Assembly (NCBI GenBank): GCA_026874595.1
Contig: CM049321.1
Coordinates: forward strand, 6,438,979-6,502,978
From: Sipunculus nudus
Taxonomy: Eukaryota > Annelida > Sipuncula > Golfingiida > Sipunculidae
Direction: 5' to 3'
Length of the DNA stretch: 64,000 nucleotides
Position 1 is the first letter of the stretch, and each line of letters starts with the position of its first letter. Made by a program: the position numbers and the translations under genes. A model generated the notes under the pieces. That model saw nothing but the letters and a program-made list of their open reading frames with translations, ran no database searches and was not told the DNA's origin. Below, piece after piece: positions 12,437 to 24,734 of the stretch.

Positions 12437-13190
12437 GGCATATTGCGTCAATTTTTCATTGAATGTCACTGATATCTGTTACTACTGTATAGTATATGAC
12501 CCTAGTATATTGGACCTCTAAGTAGAAAGCCAAATTTTCCCGAAATTTGTTAAATTGAGACTTGATGTACCAAGTTTTCAATGTAATGTCGTTCGAGATT
12601 CGTCATACTGCGAGATCAAATTCCAATGTTGTATTATTATATCATCTTTTTCCTCATTTGCACATTGAAAGCTGATGAATGTGATTTTAAAGGTTGGGAG
12701 AAATGGCGACTTAATTAATATTGATATTATTGATACATTTATCTCTAGAGCGTTTATTACGTTAATATATACCTTTAAAATGTATACCCTTTTATTATTT
12801 ATTCCATCACAGACAACCTGCTATAAATAATTGTACCGTACCTCCTATTTCATTCTATACATAAGGCACGTATTTTTATTTACCATTCAAAATAATGGAT
12901 GGTATTCGTCCCTAACCGCTCATGTGTGTGTGTGTGTGTCAATTTTTGTTTTAATTGCTTCGATAAAGAAACGATTAGATTTTGTTGTGAATCCGGCACA
13001 TGAGAAGGAATATTCAGAAATGTGAGATAAAGTCACTTTTGTATGAACGAACCTTGATATTTAGGCTAGATGAGTCAATGCGTCGATTTTTTTTTTGTGG
13101 GGGGGGGGGGGTGTTCCCACAAAAGGAATTCCCCACACGGCGGAGATTGCATTACTTAAAATGCACTTCTCGAGTTTGTGATATGTATGT
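12437..13190. other. No gene seen
   Basis: Contains a (GT)n tract at 12924-12938 and a G11 run at 13099-13110. This is the presumed 3' flank of the protease homologue gene. Confidence 0.35.
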
Positions 13191-13196
13191 TTTATT
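13191..13196 (-). terminator. Putative poly(A) signal AATAAA of the protease homologue
   Basis: TTTATT on the plus strand reads AATAAA on the minus strand, about 100 nt downstream of the stop codon. Confidence 0.4.
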
Positions 13197-13294
13197 CGTT
13201 TTACTCATATGTCCCTCTAGTTAAAAAAAATACTGAAGAACCACACTTATTCGCAGATCAGCATCCAGTTATATACCTTATTTCCACCTGTTTG

Positions 13295-13552
13295 TTAAAG
13301 GGTACCTGAAATTTTGCTGCTCGACGTAGAGCATGTGCTGTGACCATTACCACAGGAATATTTATCAGTCTTACCGCTGAGTTCAACTGAGCATCCGAGT
13401 TCGTCATAGTATTTGTTCACTCTAGCAACTCTTAGGAACTTTTTACCGTTCCCATGTTGTGTTGTGGTCATTCCAAAGATATATACGACGCCATCTCTCA
13501 CTCCTAGAATTGGACTACCCATGTCCAGTTTTCTGTTCGGCGCGGGATCCAT
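13295..13552 (-). CDS. Exon 4 of serine protease homologue (Ser block altered, stop)
   Basis: The exon enters in phase 0 after TTCTTAG. LDMGSPILG replaces the GDSGGPLV block, followed by a VYIFGMTT strand like the GIxS strand of the family. The C-terminal tail is Ser/Thr/Cys-rich and ends at TAA (13297-13295). Confidence 0.78.
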   Translation of the reverse strand: MDPAPNRKLDMGSPILGVRDGVVYIFGMTTTQHGNGKKFLRVARVNKYYDELGCSVELSGKTDKYSCGNGHSTCSTSSSKISGTL

Positions 13553-14198
13553 CTAAGAATATTAATATATTAATATATATGTTTATTATTTTATAGATAT
13601 ATATTTATATATTATTTTGTTTCTCTCACTGATAATTCTACCCATTGTATTCCTGAACGCAAAAAAAAACCAGTACATTAAATACTTTTTTATACGGCCA
13701 CCCGTGGGACTGACTAAATGGGCAAAACTAATCGTATTTGCCATATAAAATATTGACAATTATTTTTTATTTCTCAAAATTCCGAGTAAATTTCTTTTTT
13801 TGGAAAAAAATAACAAAACTGACAGAATAAAGTTTGTTTAAAATTACAACTCAAAAGTAAGTCCTCTCATATTATTGCCTGATTAAAAACTATTATAATC
13901 ACTTAAGCGACATAACCTCAGCAAACCAGGAGCTGCGTTTAAGTTTACCACTAGATGAAAGACCCATTATCTCATGCAGCTGCATTAAAAACGTGTGAAT
14001 GGTGGTGTATCAGACAGGCATCATTGTATATAATCAAAATTCCATGATTCAATGTCAACATGAATAGATAATGAATTAAAAAATAATAATAATAAATATA
14101 ATGATAAAAAAAATAAAGCAATATTATAGGCAATCATTTGACATGATAGTAAAATATGATACAATAAAATAACCGTTTAATCAACAAGTTAAATATTA

Positions 14199-14261
<63 letters not shown>

Positions 14262-16550
14262 TCGCCAATATAAAAATGAGAAGCACAATACGATACTCTT
14301 CTGTATTGGCGTATTATCATTGAAACTGTGAGAACTCCTAAACATATGAAATAGAAAATTTGCGCGGAATCAGACAGTGGCAAGGTAGTAGCAGTACTAG
14401 AACTAATGCCATGATTCACAGCTAAATACCGTCTCCGCGATGATTACTTCTAAATTAATCCTGGCCCGGTTCATAAAAAAAATCATATAGGGAAACTTGT
14501 TCTTATTGCATGGTTATCTTTAATGCCTTCTACAAATAAGGGCCAGAGGCCTTACTTTTTAAATTACATGGAATTATAATATACTTACTTTGAAGCACTT
14601 ATATTGTGCATCAGACGCAACATTGCACTTGTTCCGGAATGCATTGTCCACACTCTTGCCTTGGTCATTTGGGTTTTCGAACATACAAAAACCGTCAAAG
14701 TACGCTTGGTTTTGGTATGCTAGACGCGGTAATGTAATTGCTTTAGAGGCAGACTTTTCAAGATACTCCGCAAATGTGAAGTCAACCGCCGCTGGCTGAA
14801 AGTTTTGGTCTATTGGACTGTTTAACAGGTTAACAACAGTCAGGCTGTTTTCAACAGTTAAGCTTTCTCCTGGACTAGATGGAGTGCTTTTCCCAAAAGG
14901 AGAAACCCTGTGGAAGGAAAGGGAGACATGAATATTGCTTGACACGTGACCATGTCTATTCTGCTGCTACGTGTACATTTACTTTCGTCTGAATGGATTC
15001 CATGCTATTGAGACAAAAAAGACCACCTTCTTTATAAAATTTTCATTTATGCATTGTTTGTGTGGCTTGGTTGGAGAATGACAGATGGCAAAGTGTTATC
15101 CTCGTACTTAATTTCCATCCATTTTTCTGGATGTACACCTGAATCAACAGGTATTATGTTTTATGCCACGCAGTAAATTTTAGCACACCCTTTATATTTT
15201 ATTAATCCACAAATGGTACACGTTTTGTTTCAAGGCCTTTTACCCTATAAGAAAACGATGTTTTCGTGTTTAGGTATATAAGCGATGTGAAATATGTACC
15301 GTAAAAAAGTCGTGTGCGCAAAAAAAATATGCACATATACAAATAATCGAGTATTCTTATTTACTTTTCAGTCAGACATAATATTGCTTTTAGAACCCAA
15401 AGATATTAAATTATTTTTGACATAATCACGTGATTTCAGTTGGATCCACGTCAGCAGAAAAGCACTCTGCGGCTGTCATAACTTGGAATCGTGATATCAT
15501 CACACCGACGCAGACTTTGCTGTTACCAACGCGGATGTCCATGATAGATCTCGTTAAATTAAAGCTTGGGTGATCAGTGATTCTTCGACATCCTAGAAGA
15601 GAACAGAAAAAGAGGACCATTACACACAGTGGAACTAGATAACTGGGTGCGATTTCAGCCACGAGTAAGGAAAGCATATAAGGTATACGGTACTGATCCG
15701 TTCAGATCAGTGTAGCGTGGAGGCGTAGTGGTAAGACGCTGGACTTGTGACTTGTGACTCCTAGCCAAAGTCTTTGCCACAAGGGTGAGCTCTCTCGAAC
15801 CTAGACACAGGTACTGGTCATGGCCGGCAGACTTTGTAGAATGAATCATCATCTAGTGCCTGTTATTGCTGGTTGGGTTTAATGCTCCCAGGGGAACCGA
15901 AAACAGGTACAAGTATGAAAAAGACTGAATGACCATTAAGGCAAAGTGTAAAGTCGGATGAGACTGACTTCGTCGGGGATATCAGATTATAAACCCTCAC
16001 CTTCTCCTTTATCATTAATACTCTAACAACATAAAGGAGAACCCAAATAGAGTAAACCCCGATAATGCAACTTGATTTTTTCCTAGACAGGTCACAGCCT
16101 GCGCTTTCAGTGATGCCCCCACCCCTTAAGGAGAATAAATGATAGAATAAAAAACACGTGACATGATTGTACTGGTCTAACCACAGGTGCCGTTAGTTGT
16201 GATGGTCTGGTACATAATGGTGCAGATAATGCGACTGCCATTGGCAATTATGAATGCTTGGCTGAATAAATTTTAGATCTCCATCAAGTGTGATTAGGTG
16301 AAGAAATAAATGTTACGATATATCAAATAGGACCTTTTATTCGAGTAGTCAAATTTAATTTGATTTAACCTTGTTGTTGTTAATATTTGCATAATGTCGA
16401 ATGCAGGTAGAATCATCCACACTGCCAAGGAAGCATCAACATGAGAATTAGAAGAAAAGATAAGTAAACTAAGTTACCTCCGGATTCTCCTTGTACGTAC
16501 ACTACGGTACCAATCATCACGCTGAGAACGTACAATATGGGTCCAATCAT
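13295..16550 (-). CDS. Secreted trypsin-fold serine protease homologue (catalytically dead), complete 4-exon gene
   Basis: Four exons (16550-16478, 15592-15430, 14907-14589, 13552-13295) join with GT-AG introns in phases 1, 2 and 0 to give 270 residues and a stop. Residues 1-20 form a hydrophobic signal peptide. Residues 52-68 match the chymotrypsin-fold Cys42-Cys58 block, but the active-site TAAHC reads TAAEC (Glu67 for His57). A VDFTFAEYL stretch (Asp121) fits the NDIALL block and may keep Asp102. The GDSGGP equivalent reads LDMGSP (Met196 for Ser195). With His and Ser both lost it cannot be a normal serine protease. Known pseudoproteases of this fold act as binding proteins or cofactors, often in innate immunity; that role here is inference. 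An AATAAA on the minus strand (13196-13191) lies about 100 nt past the stop. The exact specificity family is not recognised. Confidence 0.82.
14204..14259. repeat. (TA)n microsatellite in protease-homologue intron 3
   Basis: About 56 bp of perfect TA repeats. Confidence 0.95.
14589..14907 (-). CDS. Exon 3 of serine protease homologue (middle of the fold)
   Basis: The acceptor is CTTCCACAG and the donor is GTAAGT. The first base completes a Thr codon, and 106 codons follow. The exon carries the presumed Asp block (DFTFAEYL), the following ITLP segment typical of trypsins, and three cysteines near its end. Confidence 0.8.
15430..15592 (-). CDS. Exon 2 of serine protease homologue (His-loop block, His replaced by Glu)
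   Basis: The acceptor is a TCTTCTAG tract and the donor is GTGATT. The first two bases complete a Gly codon from exon 1. The exon encodes a CRRIT start followed by the SKVCVGVMIS...MTAAEC block, equivalent to CGGSLIS...LTAAHC of trypsins. Confidence 0.8.
15709..15830 (+). repeat. Possible tRNA-derived SINE head
   Basis: GGCGTAGTGGTAAGACGCTGGAC resembles a tRNA box A with D-arm as found in SINEs. A box-B-like CTCTCGAACCTAGA lies about 70 nt on, farther than in a tRNA. It sits in intron 1 of the protease homologue. Confidence 0.35.
16478..16550 (-). CDS. Exon 1 of serine protease homologue (signal peptide)
   Basis: The ATG at 16550-16548 opens 24 codons plus one base. The peptide begins MIGPILYVLSVMIGTVVYVQ, a typical hydrophobic signal sequence, and ends at a GTAACT donor. 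The sequence just upstream (a pyrimidine run, then CAAG) could be a 3' splice site, so a separate 5' UTR exon is possible. Confidence 0.72.
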
Positions 16551-17090
16551 AGCTGAGCCTTGAAAAAAAATATATATATTAAACGTGACTGACGTGAAAT
16601 ATATAAAAAATGTATATGTTGTAATATGAATGGAAAGATCTGTCACTGAACAAATACGAGATGAAAACCTACTGCATGACATACATGAATGCCACTGCAA
16701 ATGCGCAAATAGAATGATCATTAGGCAGTTTCAGAAGTGGACCTACATGCATTATGCGTGAAAATTTGCTTCAATTGCTAAGTTCACGAATTAGCGTATT
16801 TTCTCGCCAACTAAAATATTTTGTTGTAGTACATTAGACCTGGCTTGAGGCCAAAAGTAGTTTTCTCCTAAGAAAATCATAAAGGCTTAAGTAATTTTGT
16901 ATGGAATCCGTCAAGATCCAGCAATGTTAACTCATGCAATGTGTCTGCACAAGCGCATATGCGCTAGTTAACACACATGGTTCAATAAACATGGGATCAT
17001 GACTTTTCTTTTAACCAATTTAGAATTTTTCTTTTACGTGCAACATTGGTTTTAAGCTTCAAGCCTGCACAGAAATACCAAAGCTAAAAA
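16551..17090. other. 5' flank of the protease homologue; no other gene seen
   Basis: AT-rich upstream region. No clear TATA box or initiator could be fixed. Confidence 0.35.
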
Positions 17091-17094
17091 AAAT

Positions 17095-17345
17095 ATAGAA
17101 AAGCACTCAGGGAGTGCAGAGTTCCGCTACGGCAGCTCATTAATCCATAAGGCATTGTCAGAAATATGTGATAAAGAACAACACAGTCACAGAAGGTCAT
17201 AGCATGCTCACACTAGCGCCTTCTAGTGGAACAAAGTTAACAAATTGTCAACGCACATTGTCAAAAATACACCATCTTCTTAAAGAAATTCAGTTATCCA
17301 AATGGTGATCCGGATCACTTCCAAAATTGCATTTGTTCTTTGCAT
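17095..17345 (-). mobile_element. Helitron-like non-autonomous element, family B, truncated copy
   Basis: Read on the minus strand, it has GGTGATCCGGATCACC-like sequence (one mismatch, around 17302-17317) and ends in a perfect 6-bp hairpin GCACTC-CCT-GAGTGC (17117-17103), followed by TTTTCTAT. This order matches the 44.4-kb copy. Confidence 0.55.
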
Positions 17346-19510
17346 CATTGGTGAGTTATCCTGAAAATGTCATTAAAGTACGTACACAGCTTTTTGAGTA
17401 ATGTTGCTATCACAAACAGAGAACAAGGACCCAAACCACCGCCAGTAAAAACAAAACCTCCTTGTCGGAGGTAATAAAAGCTGATATTTTCTATTGTTAG
17501 TTTTAACTACACTGCAAAAAGTGGGGGTATTTGCCGTTTCAAAGTAGATGTACATGTCTAACTTTATAATATGTTTTAGATAGAGACATGTGTAAAACAT
17601 GTCGTACGGCACTTAAATTTTGTTTTAGTCGTGAGATGCATCAACATGTTTGACACACATACACATTTTAAACATGTTTTACTCCAAATCGAACGGGTTG
17701 GCTTTTTCGGTGATTAAACGGGTCCTTTATGACGGAAACGCGTGGTTAACGGAACAGATTTAAGGACAAGCTATAATACAGTGGAAAACTACTTGTGATT
17801 GGATATGGAAGGAAATAAGGAATGGGAGGTGGACGAAGTTGTAGCATGGATTCAACGAATATTCAACGTGGAAGAAGCTGCATACAGACTTAAAGGTGAA
17901 CTGCCGCTGTTCACTACAAACATCTCTATTATCACTCAGTCATAACCATTCAATTGACTGATCATGCATTATATGACGAAATCATGCATGGCCAACATTT
18001 GAAACAAATACATGTATATCATTGTTTTTCAGCTACTTATAACTAAGTATATGTCAACTGAACTCTAGCGATGACCATGCTTCCGTCGTCCGTCCGTGTA
18101 CTTGCCGGCGCGTTTGGATACTGTTTGACCTACAGATTTTAAATTCCGCAGTTAGAGTCTCTTTCACTGCCCCTGTACGCCTTTTTTTTTGGCGCGTTGA
18201 TTGTTTGTTAAGGCAAACAACCCAACAGTTTTGCACCAGGCAGAAAGCGGAAAAAGCATATATAATTGATTTGGAAAACGCTGATTTACATGATGTGAGT
18301 TCCCTGCAAACAAATTTAAACATGATTTGAGAAGAAAGCCTAGACTTGGCGACATTCATAAGCCCATTAAAAAAAGGACATCGTGGACTGTGAGAGAACT
18401 GTGATGACATCATGATAGTAGTTTACTTGCATAGGAGGCACGCATAAGTACAGGACCGTGGGGCAACTGAAGGTTGGGTTCCCTGTTACACCGAGGGACT
18501 TATACCCTTCCAGATATCCAAAATATCAAGAAGAGCAGAATAACATTTAGGGATTTGTAAAAAATATGCATTTCCCTCTTTCCAGGCTTTAATCAAATAC
18601 AAGGCATCCCTACCTCTGTACAACTAGGCTACTTTAGAATTTTAATGTACAAATACAAGTTCATGATTTTTCAATGCACTCGAGTACATATACTGGGGTC
18701 TGTACTTATGTACACTTGAAGTGTTTAAAATAAGATAAATTATTCTGAGTATTTATTTGTATAAGTTTTAGCAATATCATATACACAGTCGGATGTCTGT
18801 AGTCAACGCTATTGATTTGTATTGATTAATTGTAAATAATTTATAGTTTGCACCATAGTTTTATTGATTGACCTGAATAACCTCCTGAGCCCCCTTTCAG
18901 GGTAAATTTGCATTCCATTGATGCCATAGGAATTTTACAAATCTTCTCTGTGTTTAACATGACATTACCCATCTATTTAAAATCCCAGTAAAAGGAATTA
19001 TTTTAAATGTCTAGATCCAACATACTGAAAAGACAACTTTAAAATAATTCCTGCATGGCATAATTTTCTCAAACCATAAACAAACAGGGGTAAAGTAATT
19101 ATGAATTCTCATGCCATTATGATTTTTAACCCATTTCATGTGACAAAGCAAAATGTCAGTCTCTTCCAATTTACTGTACCGTGATACCAATATGTTCCTG
19201 CAGACCTGCTCATTTTATATTTTGTTTGGTATATTTTGTTTGATGTCGTTGGTTACATTATAAGATGAAAAGGTTTAAATTCTAACCTGTTATACATATT
19301 ACCACCTTCCAAATAAACTTTTAAGGTATTATGAAGATCTTGAAATTTATCATGATATAGTAGGGTTTGATCACAGAACCCTAGTGCCTCTGTTTTCCCA
19401 GGAGAGCAAAACATGCTCAATCCATACACCTTAGGGGGCTTTACTTTAATTCCCAATTTTTTCCATACATATATATTTAAATAAGACTTGCGGAGAGAAA
19501 ATTGATATAT
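17346..19510. other. No gene seen
   Basis: Around 18050-18180 there is a short relative of the CGTCCGTCCGT...TTTGACC(T)ACxxAT(T) start seen at 1960-2040. Overlapping minus-strand frames at 18054-18413 have no domain. Confidence 0.35.
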
Positions 19511-19512
19511 AT

Positions 19513-19516
<4 letters not shown>

Positions 19517-19564
<48 letters not shown>
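19517..19564. repeat. (TA)n microsatellite
   Basis: About 48 bp of TA repeats, preceded by two ATTGATATAT units. Confidence 0.95.
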
Positions 19565-19569
<5 letters not shown>

Positions 19570-20164
19570 GGTACACCATTTAAGCCCTAAGGAACAGTAA
19601 TCCACTTTTTTTTCATTCTATAAATTGTCGAATAAAAACTAAAAATTTCAGTTTTTATGTTAATAGAATCATAAAAGAGATAAGGTAGAACAAAAAAAAA
19701 CACTTTAAGATATTGTCATGCAGATAAATATATGTTCATAAAGAAGTGGATCACAGTTCCTGGGAGGGGGGGGGGGTTAAAATAGTGTTCCCTTAAAAAT
19801 TGATTTTTTGTTTCATGTTTCAAAATAATGTGATGATGAATGAAAAATTCAAAGAAATGTATACTAAAAGATAGATGGCTGTACCAGGTTTAAAGAAATG
19901 TATATTTTATGGGGTCTTATATGAATAAAAGCCACTTTCGAATTGAATTTAAATTTAGGGATTTTGAACAGCGTTCCTACCTTTTAGATTGTATTTCTAA
20001 TCTAAGTGAGTGTGGTGTTGGAGGTTTATTAAACTGTAATTGTATTTTGTTTTAATAATATTTGATACTGATATTTTAAGTTTAAGATTTCAATAAATCA
20101 TAACTTCATAACTTCGAAGTATTCCTTATGTGTCATCTAACATATAGTACTCATACAAAGCAAC

Positions 20165-20510
20165 TAGTACAATGGTAAAACCTGTTAAACCATTGAAAAC
20201 GTGTAACAAAAAGGCGTTTCAAGATATGAAGAAGTTTCAAGTGAAAAATGTTTAGAGGTGTTTTAATGGAAAACATGTTTCAATACCAAACGTGTGAAAA
20301 TGAACGTGTTTCAAATAACAATACCGTTTGCAAGGAAAAAGCTTTGAAACGCGTGTAATAGTAAAACATGTTTAAATTGAATTTGAAATATTTTTTTCAC
20401 AGCTATTTGAAACACATTTTACAGTGAAATGGGTTGATAGTATTGTGACGTGTTTCAAAGACTGGACAAACAGGCGTTTCAATTAAATGCACGAAACGTG
20501 TCTTCAGCTT
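20165..20510. repeat. Cluster of short GTTTCAA / TTGAAAC motifs
   Basis: Variants of CGTGTTTCAA, CATGTTTCAA, GGCGTTTCAA and their complements recur more than ten times in about 350 bp, in both orientations and with irregular spacing near 20-40 bp. No coding frame explains this. Confidence 0.5.
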
Positions 20511-21355
20511 TTACAGCGTACGCAGCACTTAAAATATAACAATAAAGAATATTATATATAATTAAATTATTTGAAAACTATAACTCCGCGAGCAAAGACA
20601 TATAACTTAGGTTTATATCTCGTTTTTACATTAATTAAATAGCATTATTTGTGCGCTTAGTTTTCCCTATCATAGAAATATCAAATATGATCGAATTCGG
20701 GTCAGTTATTAATACCTATTATAATATAGGTGCCTAGCTCTCTGCTCAAAAGAAAATGAATAAGGAGTTTACGATAAGTATGACTGTACCTTTGATTGTG
20801 AAGAGGTTGCTCAGATGTCAGTCTTACCTGGCGCAGATACCCTGATTGAGTGTTATTTGGGATGCAGGGCAAGCGCTTTATATAGAAATATGTGAAAAAC
20901 ATTGGGAGGAACCCCGCCCATGAGATCTGATAATAGGTTCACTAAAGGGACCATACATTGTTTCTGTTATTGCCTTTTTGACCGTGTTGATTGGGAATGA
21001 GAGACACAAGACCGGAAGCTGGTTCTTTCTTTGTTTCACGTTTTCACAAAGACAATCGAAGAATAGTATCGGCAATGTATCAAGCTGTTGAAGAAAATGA
21101 TACATGGAATAATTGAATTAATTAATTATAATATACAATGATGCCCTATGCATCGAGCTTGTACTGAGAACTGTGGACTGAGAATAAATAACATGACATG
21201 AAGGTTTTGTATTTACTCCATGAGGTGCCATCATTGACAAGAATTCAATTTAAAATCATTAAAAATGGTTTAAATCCATCCAGAAAAACATTGATTAAGC
21301 CATCCTTTGCTCTTTCTATTTCAAATCAACCCGTTCTTAAAATAAGCGCTGTGTT
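20511..21355. other. No gene seen
   Basis: Two minus-strand frames (20702-21105) show no recognisable domain. Confidence 0.35.
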
Positions 21356-21356
21356 T

Positions 21357-22350
21357 TAAACCACGGTCACACTAAATCGTTCGACTGTTTAATCATGCGC
21401 TTGACCAACGATCAGGTAGTCGCACGACCTGTCTCCACAATTTTGTGTTGCTCCTGAAATGGTGCTGAGTACTTGATACTGGTGGTAGGTAACGTTAGAT
21501 TAGAGGCACGATCTGTTTCAAGATCTACCAGAACTAATGACGATCGGTCACAAGAGCAGTCGTGCGACAAGTCGTTGCGATTGATATTGATCGTACGACA
21601 AGTCTGAGTGACCAGCGACCAACCTTACGACTTGTCGTAATGACCTGCGACTAGTCGTTCAACTGGTCGTGCAACCGATGGTGTTGATTTGTATTCCTTG
21701 GCCCGATATCAGCCCTAATCATTCGTTCGCTACATCCCGTACAGAACAGTGATATGATATATACTTTTTTTTCTTTGTCTTCTCTGGCTTCTTCGGTGCA
21801 GAAGTGCAGCTGCGGCAATAGCGCAAAGCTGTTGCTGTTGCTCGAGCTGTAGCCGAATCGGCGTAAGCTCGAGTCTGCAGGGTGGTATCAGCTGATCCAT
21901 ACTGACAGTTGGAGGTAAATACGGCTGACTGAGCTTGACCCTAGATCCAAGCAATTCTATAACGGTTGCCGAGCTGATGGCACGACCAGTCGTGCCACAA
22001 GACTGGAGAGATTTTGGCACGTCGCAAATCTGATCACAAGGTCGAGCGACTAGAGGTGCCACCAATCGCAACAAGTTGTCACACGATGATGCACGACTGG
22101 TCGTGCGATGACCAAAGACTGGTGGTACAACCTGGCGAGCTCCTACGACCTCAAATTTTCAAATGAGTCGCAACTGGATTTCCAACATGTTCAAAAACCA
22201 CCTGCGATCAATTTTCACCAAGTGTTTAGCCACGACCTCCGCGATCGGTCGCACGTTCATGTCAAAATTGTCCGGCGATTCCTCAAATTTTCAGTCGTGG
22301 ACAGGTCGTAGCCTGGTCTAGTTTGATCTCTAGTTTGACCGTGGCTTTAC
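21357..22350. mobile_element. Foldback/MITE-like element rich in CGAC-GTCG palindromes
   Basis: The ends form an inverted repeat: TAAACCACGGTCACACTA on the left and the complement of TAGTTTGACCGTGGCTTTA on the right (one gap, one mismatch). Inside are perfect palindromes GGCACGACCAGTCGTGCC (21979-21996), GCACGACTGGTCGTGC (22091-22106) and TTACGACTTGTCGTAA (21625-21640), and many GTCGTGCGAC variants. The 114-aa antisense frame inside is not a gene. Confidence 0.65.
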
Positions 22351-23190
22351 CTTATTAGCGCTCCGAGCTCTTCACGTTTGAGTGTTGACGCTGAGAATTC
22401 CTTATTTTCCCAAATTCAGCTCATTTTGCCGATTTTGTCAAATTTGTCGCTTAAATGACTATACCCATTGCAGCAAAATCGTGGAAGAATCGTCATCCGA
22501 AGATATCAAATTCGAATCTCGATCTAATGATATCGTATTTTCCTCAGAGGATTCGTGAATATTATGTTTTTGTAACGGCGGAATGCCTTGTTCATGGACC
22601 AAACAATCATGACGGCTTATTTTAGTAGAGATAGTTATAAGGTGAAGGATAAGGTGAAGGATAAGGTTTATTCATTCATCATGTGACAGCAGCTGAAAAG
22701 ACCATTGGTTAACACAATTATTTTAGGTAGCATCGCTGGATAGTATTCCCTTTGTCAGAGACAACCGCAAAGTCATTAAAATATCGGATCAATAAATCCT
22801 TTTTTTTTTATTTTCAACATGGTAAAGTGTTAATGTTAATGATTTACATGTTTCGGATTTTTATTAATATTCTTGTTGAGTCTTCCTTGTTTAAAATAAA
22901 ATTAAAAAGTTAAATTGTATCAGTATAGACGCAAATGCAATATAAATGTATATGTGGAATAAAGGCGTAAAAATAGGAAAACTATTTTGTGGACATACTA
23001 GACAAATAATTGCCTGATTTTGCTTTTCGTCGAGAATCAAAAGAAAGGTTATACCATGATAAGAGAGCTCTACTACACGGACTGATCGCTGGATTGATTA
23101 TAAGCTTTCCTTCTGGGACTGGATCATAATAGGCAAGATGCCATTTGATCCAACTCCGACATGTCATGCGGCAATTGCACTTTCTAGGTG
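22351..23190. other. No gene seen
   Basis: AT-rich, with a short AAGGTGAAGGAT triplication near 22638-22668. Confidence 0.35.

Positions 23191-23192
<2 letters not shown>

Positions 23193-23235
<43 letters not shown>
23193..23235. repeat. (TA)n microsatellite
   Basis: About 43 bp of TA repeats. Blocks reading ACACCGGAAGTT follow on the right at about 23261 and 23371. Confidence 0.95.
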
Positions 23236-23238
<3 letters not shown>

Positions 23239-23676
23239 TTTTTTGTAGTGGCATATTTACACCGGAAGTTTTTGTTTTATATTTATATAAATGTAAATGT
23301 GTATATATAAATGTATCTATATACACACGATGACACATGCGTATACACATGTTTTTGGCAGTACCATTATACACCGGAAGTTGGTGTGCCATCTGCAAGA
23401 CATCTAAACACTCACTTCCAGGACAACTCTATAATGAACTTAGTGTACCAAAGAATATGTTAATGATAGAGTGCAAACTGTGACAATTTATCGACTTGAT
23501 TGTCAGGGTAATAAAAAAAAAACACATTTGACCAGGGAAACAGAATCGATAATGTTCCGGTACCAACAACATAAGGAGGCGAACCAGCTGAAAAAAAATT
23601 CCTATGAAACTAAATTAAAAGAAGTAATTAACCTAATTAACTGCAGCGGCCACCGCAACTCTGCAGATACATCAGT

Positions 23677-23706
23677 TTGATCAGGAATACACACAGGCTT
23701 AGTAAA
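23677..23706. repeat. Dispersed repeat block shared with 25.56 kb
   Basis: GTTTGATCAGGAATACACAC plus (A/G)GCTTAGT(A/G)AA occurs here and at 25557-25586. The flanking homology is short. Confidence 0.55.
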
Positions 23707-23867
23707 TAGTATGTTCTGGATCAAACAGGGTGTCACCTCAGAGCTGTTCAGTGGCGGTGTCAAATTTATCGAAATAATCATGAAGCTATGGACTTTAGAC
23801 AGGTAGAACCTTAAGACTGTTTAATTTCGTTATCAGGGTTGTTGGTATATGGGCGTTGACATACTGT

Positions 23868-23990
23868 GGTTGCCTTTTTCTTCGCCAGGGTTTAAAATTC
23901 GCGATATTCGCAAAAGAGGAATAATCAGGAGAATAGAACCTTCTTGAATAAAATAATAATCGTTGAAAGCAAATTGAAAGGTAAACGATT
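23868..23990 (+). repeat. Dispersed repeat related to 44225-44340
   Basis: Both copies run from CCTTTTTCxxCGCCxGGG(T/C)TTxAA through xxGATATTxGCxAAAGAG to AATAATCGTT/GTGATTATTAA-type sequence. Non-coding. Confidence 0.4.
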
Positions 23991-24734
23991 AATATAATGA
24001 ATAATAATGTATGAATGGTATCATTGAGAGCTGCCATTAATGAATTTTAATTTTAATTCGGTCGATATTCTCTTTGGCCCCCGTGCAATTATTAAGACTT
24101 GGTTCACTTATTATTTGATGTAACCTCTGAATAAACAAATGGTTTTACTATATGTCCGTCTTATGTAAGATCGCGAAAATGGAACCCTCGCGAAACACTG
24201 ATAATATGAATATCGTGGAATTTTAACCATGCAAATATGCAGCTAACCACAATATTCCTCTTTATATTGTAGGTTAGAGGGATTAATGTAACATTTACGC
24301 GGAAATTCTACGATTTCATGGTCAGTGAGAACCATATAAAGCTGTCCTATATTGATAAATACAGTACTAATCTTGCGGCGGATGGGCTCGATTTGGTTTC
24401 ATCAGTAAGGGGAATTCTCATTACCAAAACGAATGCCTTCATAGAACCAAGCAAAAGCTTTAAGACGACTTCCTTTGGAATAAATAGAACTCAAAGAATA
24501 TAACAACTTAGACGTACAATGCAATATAGGTTCAATGCTGAAAGTTTTATGTTCTCTAATGATAAGTGAACTAACTTTTCCAATACCTTGAAATTAGGCA
24601 CAGGACCCAGAAAAAAACAGCTGTCCGATATAGGCCGACTCGACAGGGCCAAGAGAGCTTTTCTTGAAGATTAGAACTGCTCCTGCGATATTGAACCAGC
24701 ACGGCGATCGACAGAAAAGTTCCCTTGCATCATT

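Noticed and set aside
21730-22074. 114-aa minus-strand frame as a gene
   Set aside because: It lies inside the palindrome-rich foldback element and has no recognisable domain.
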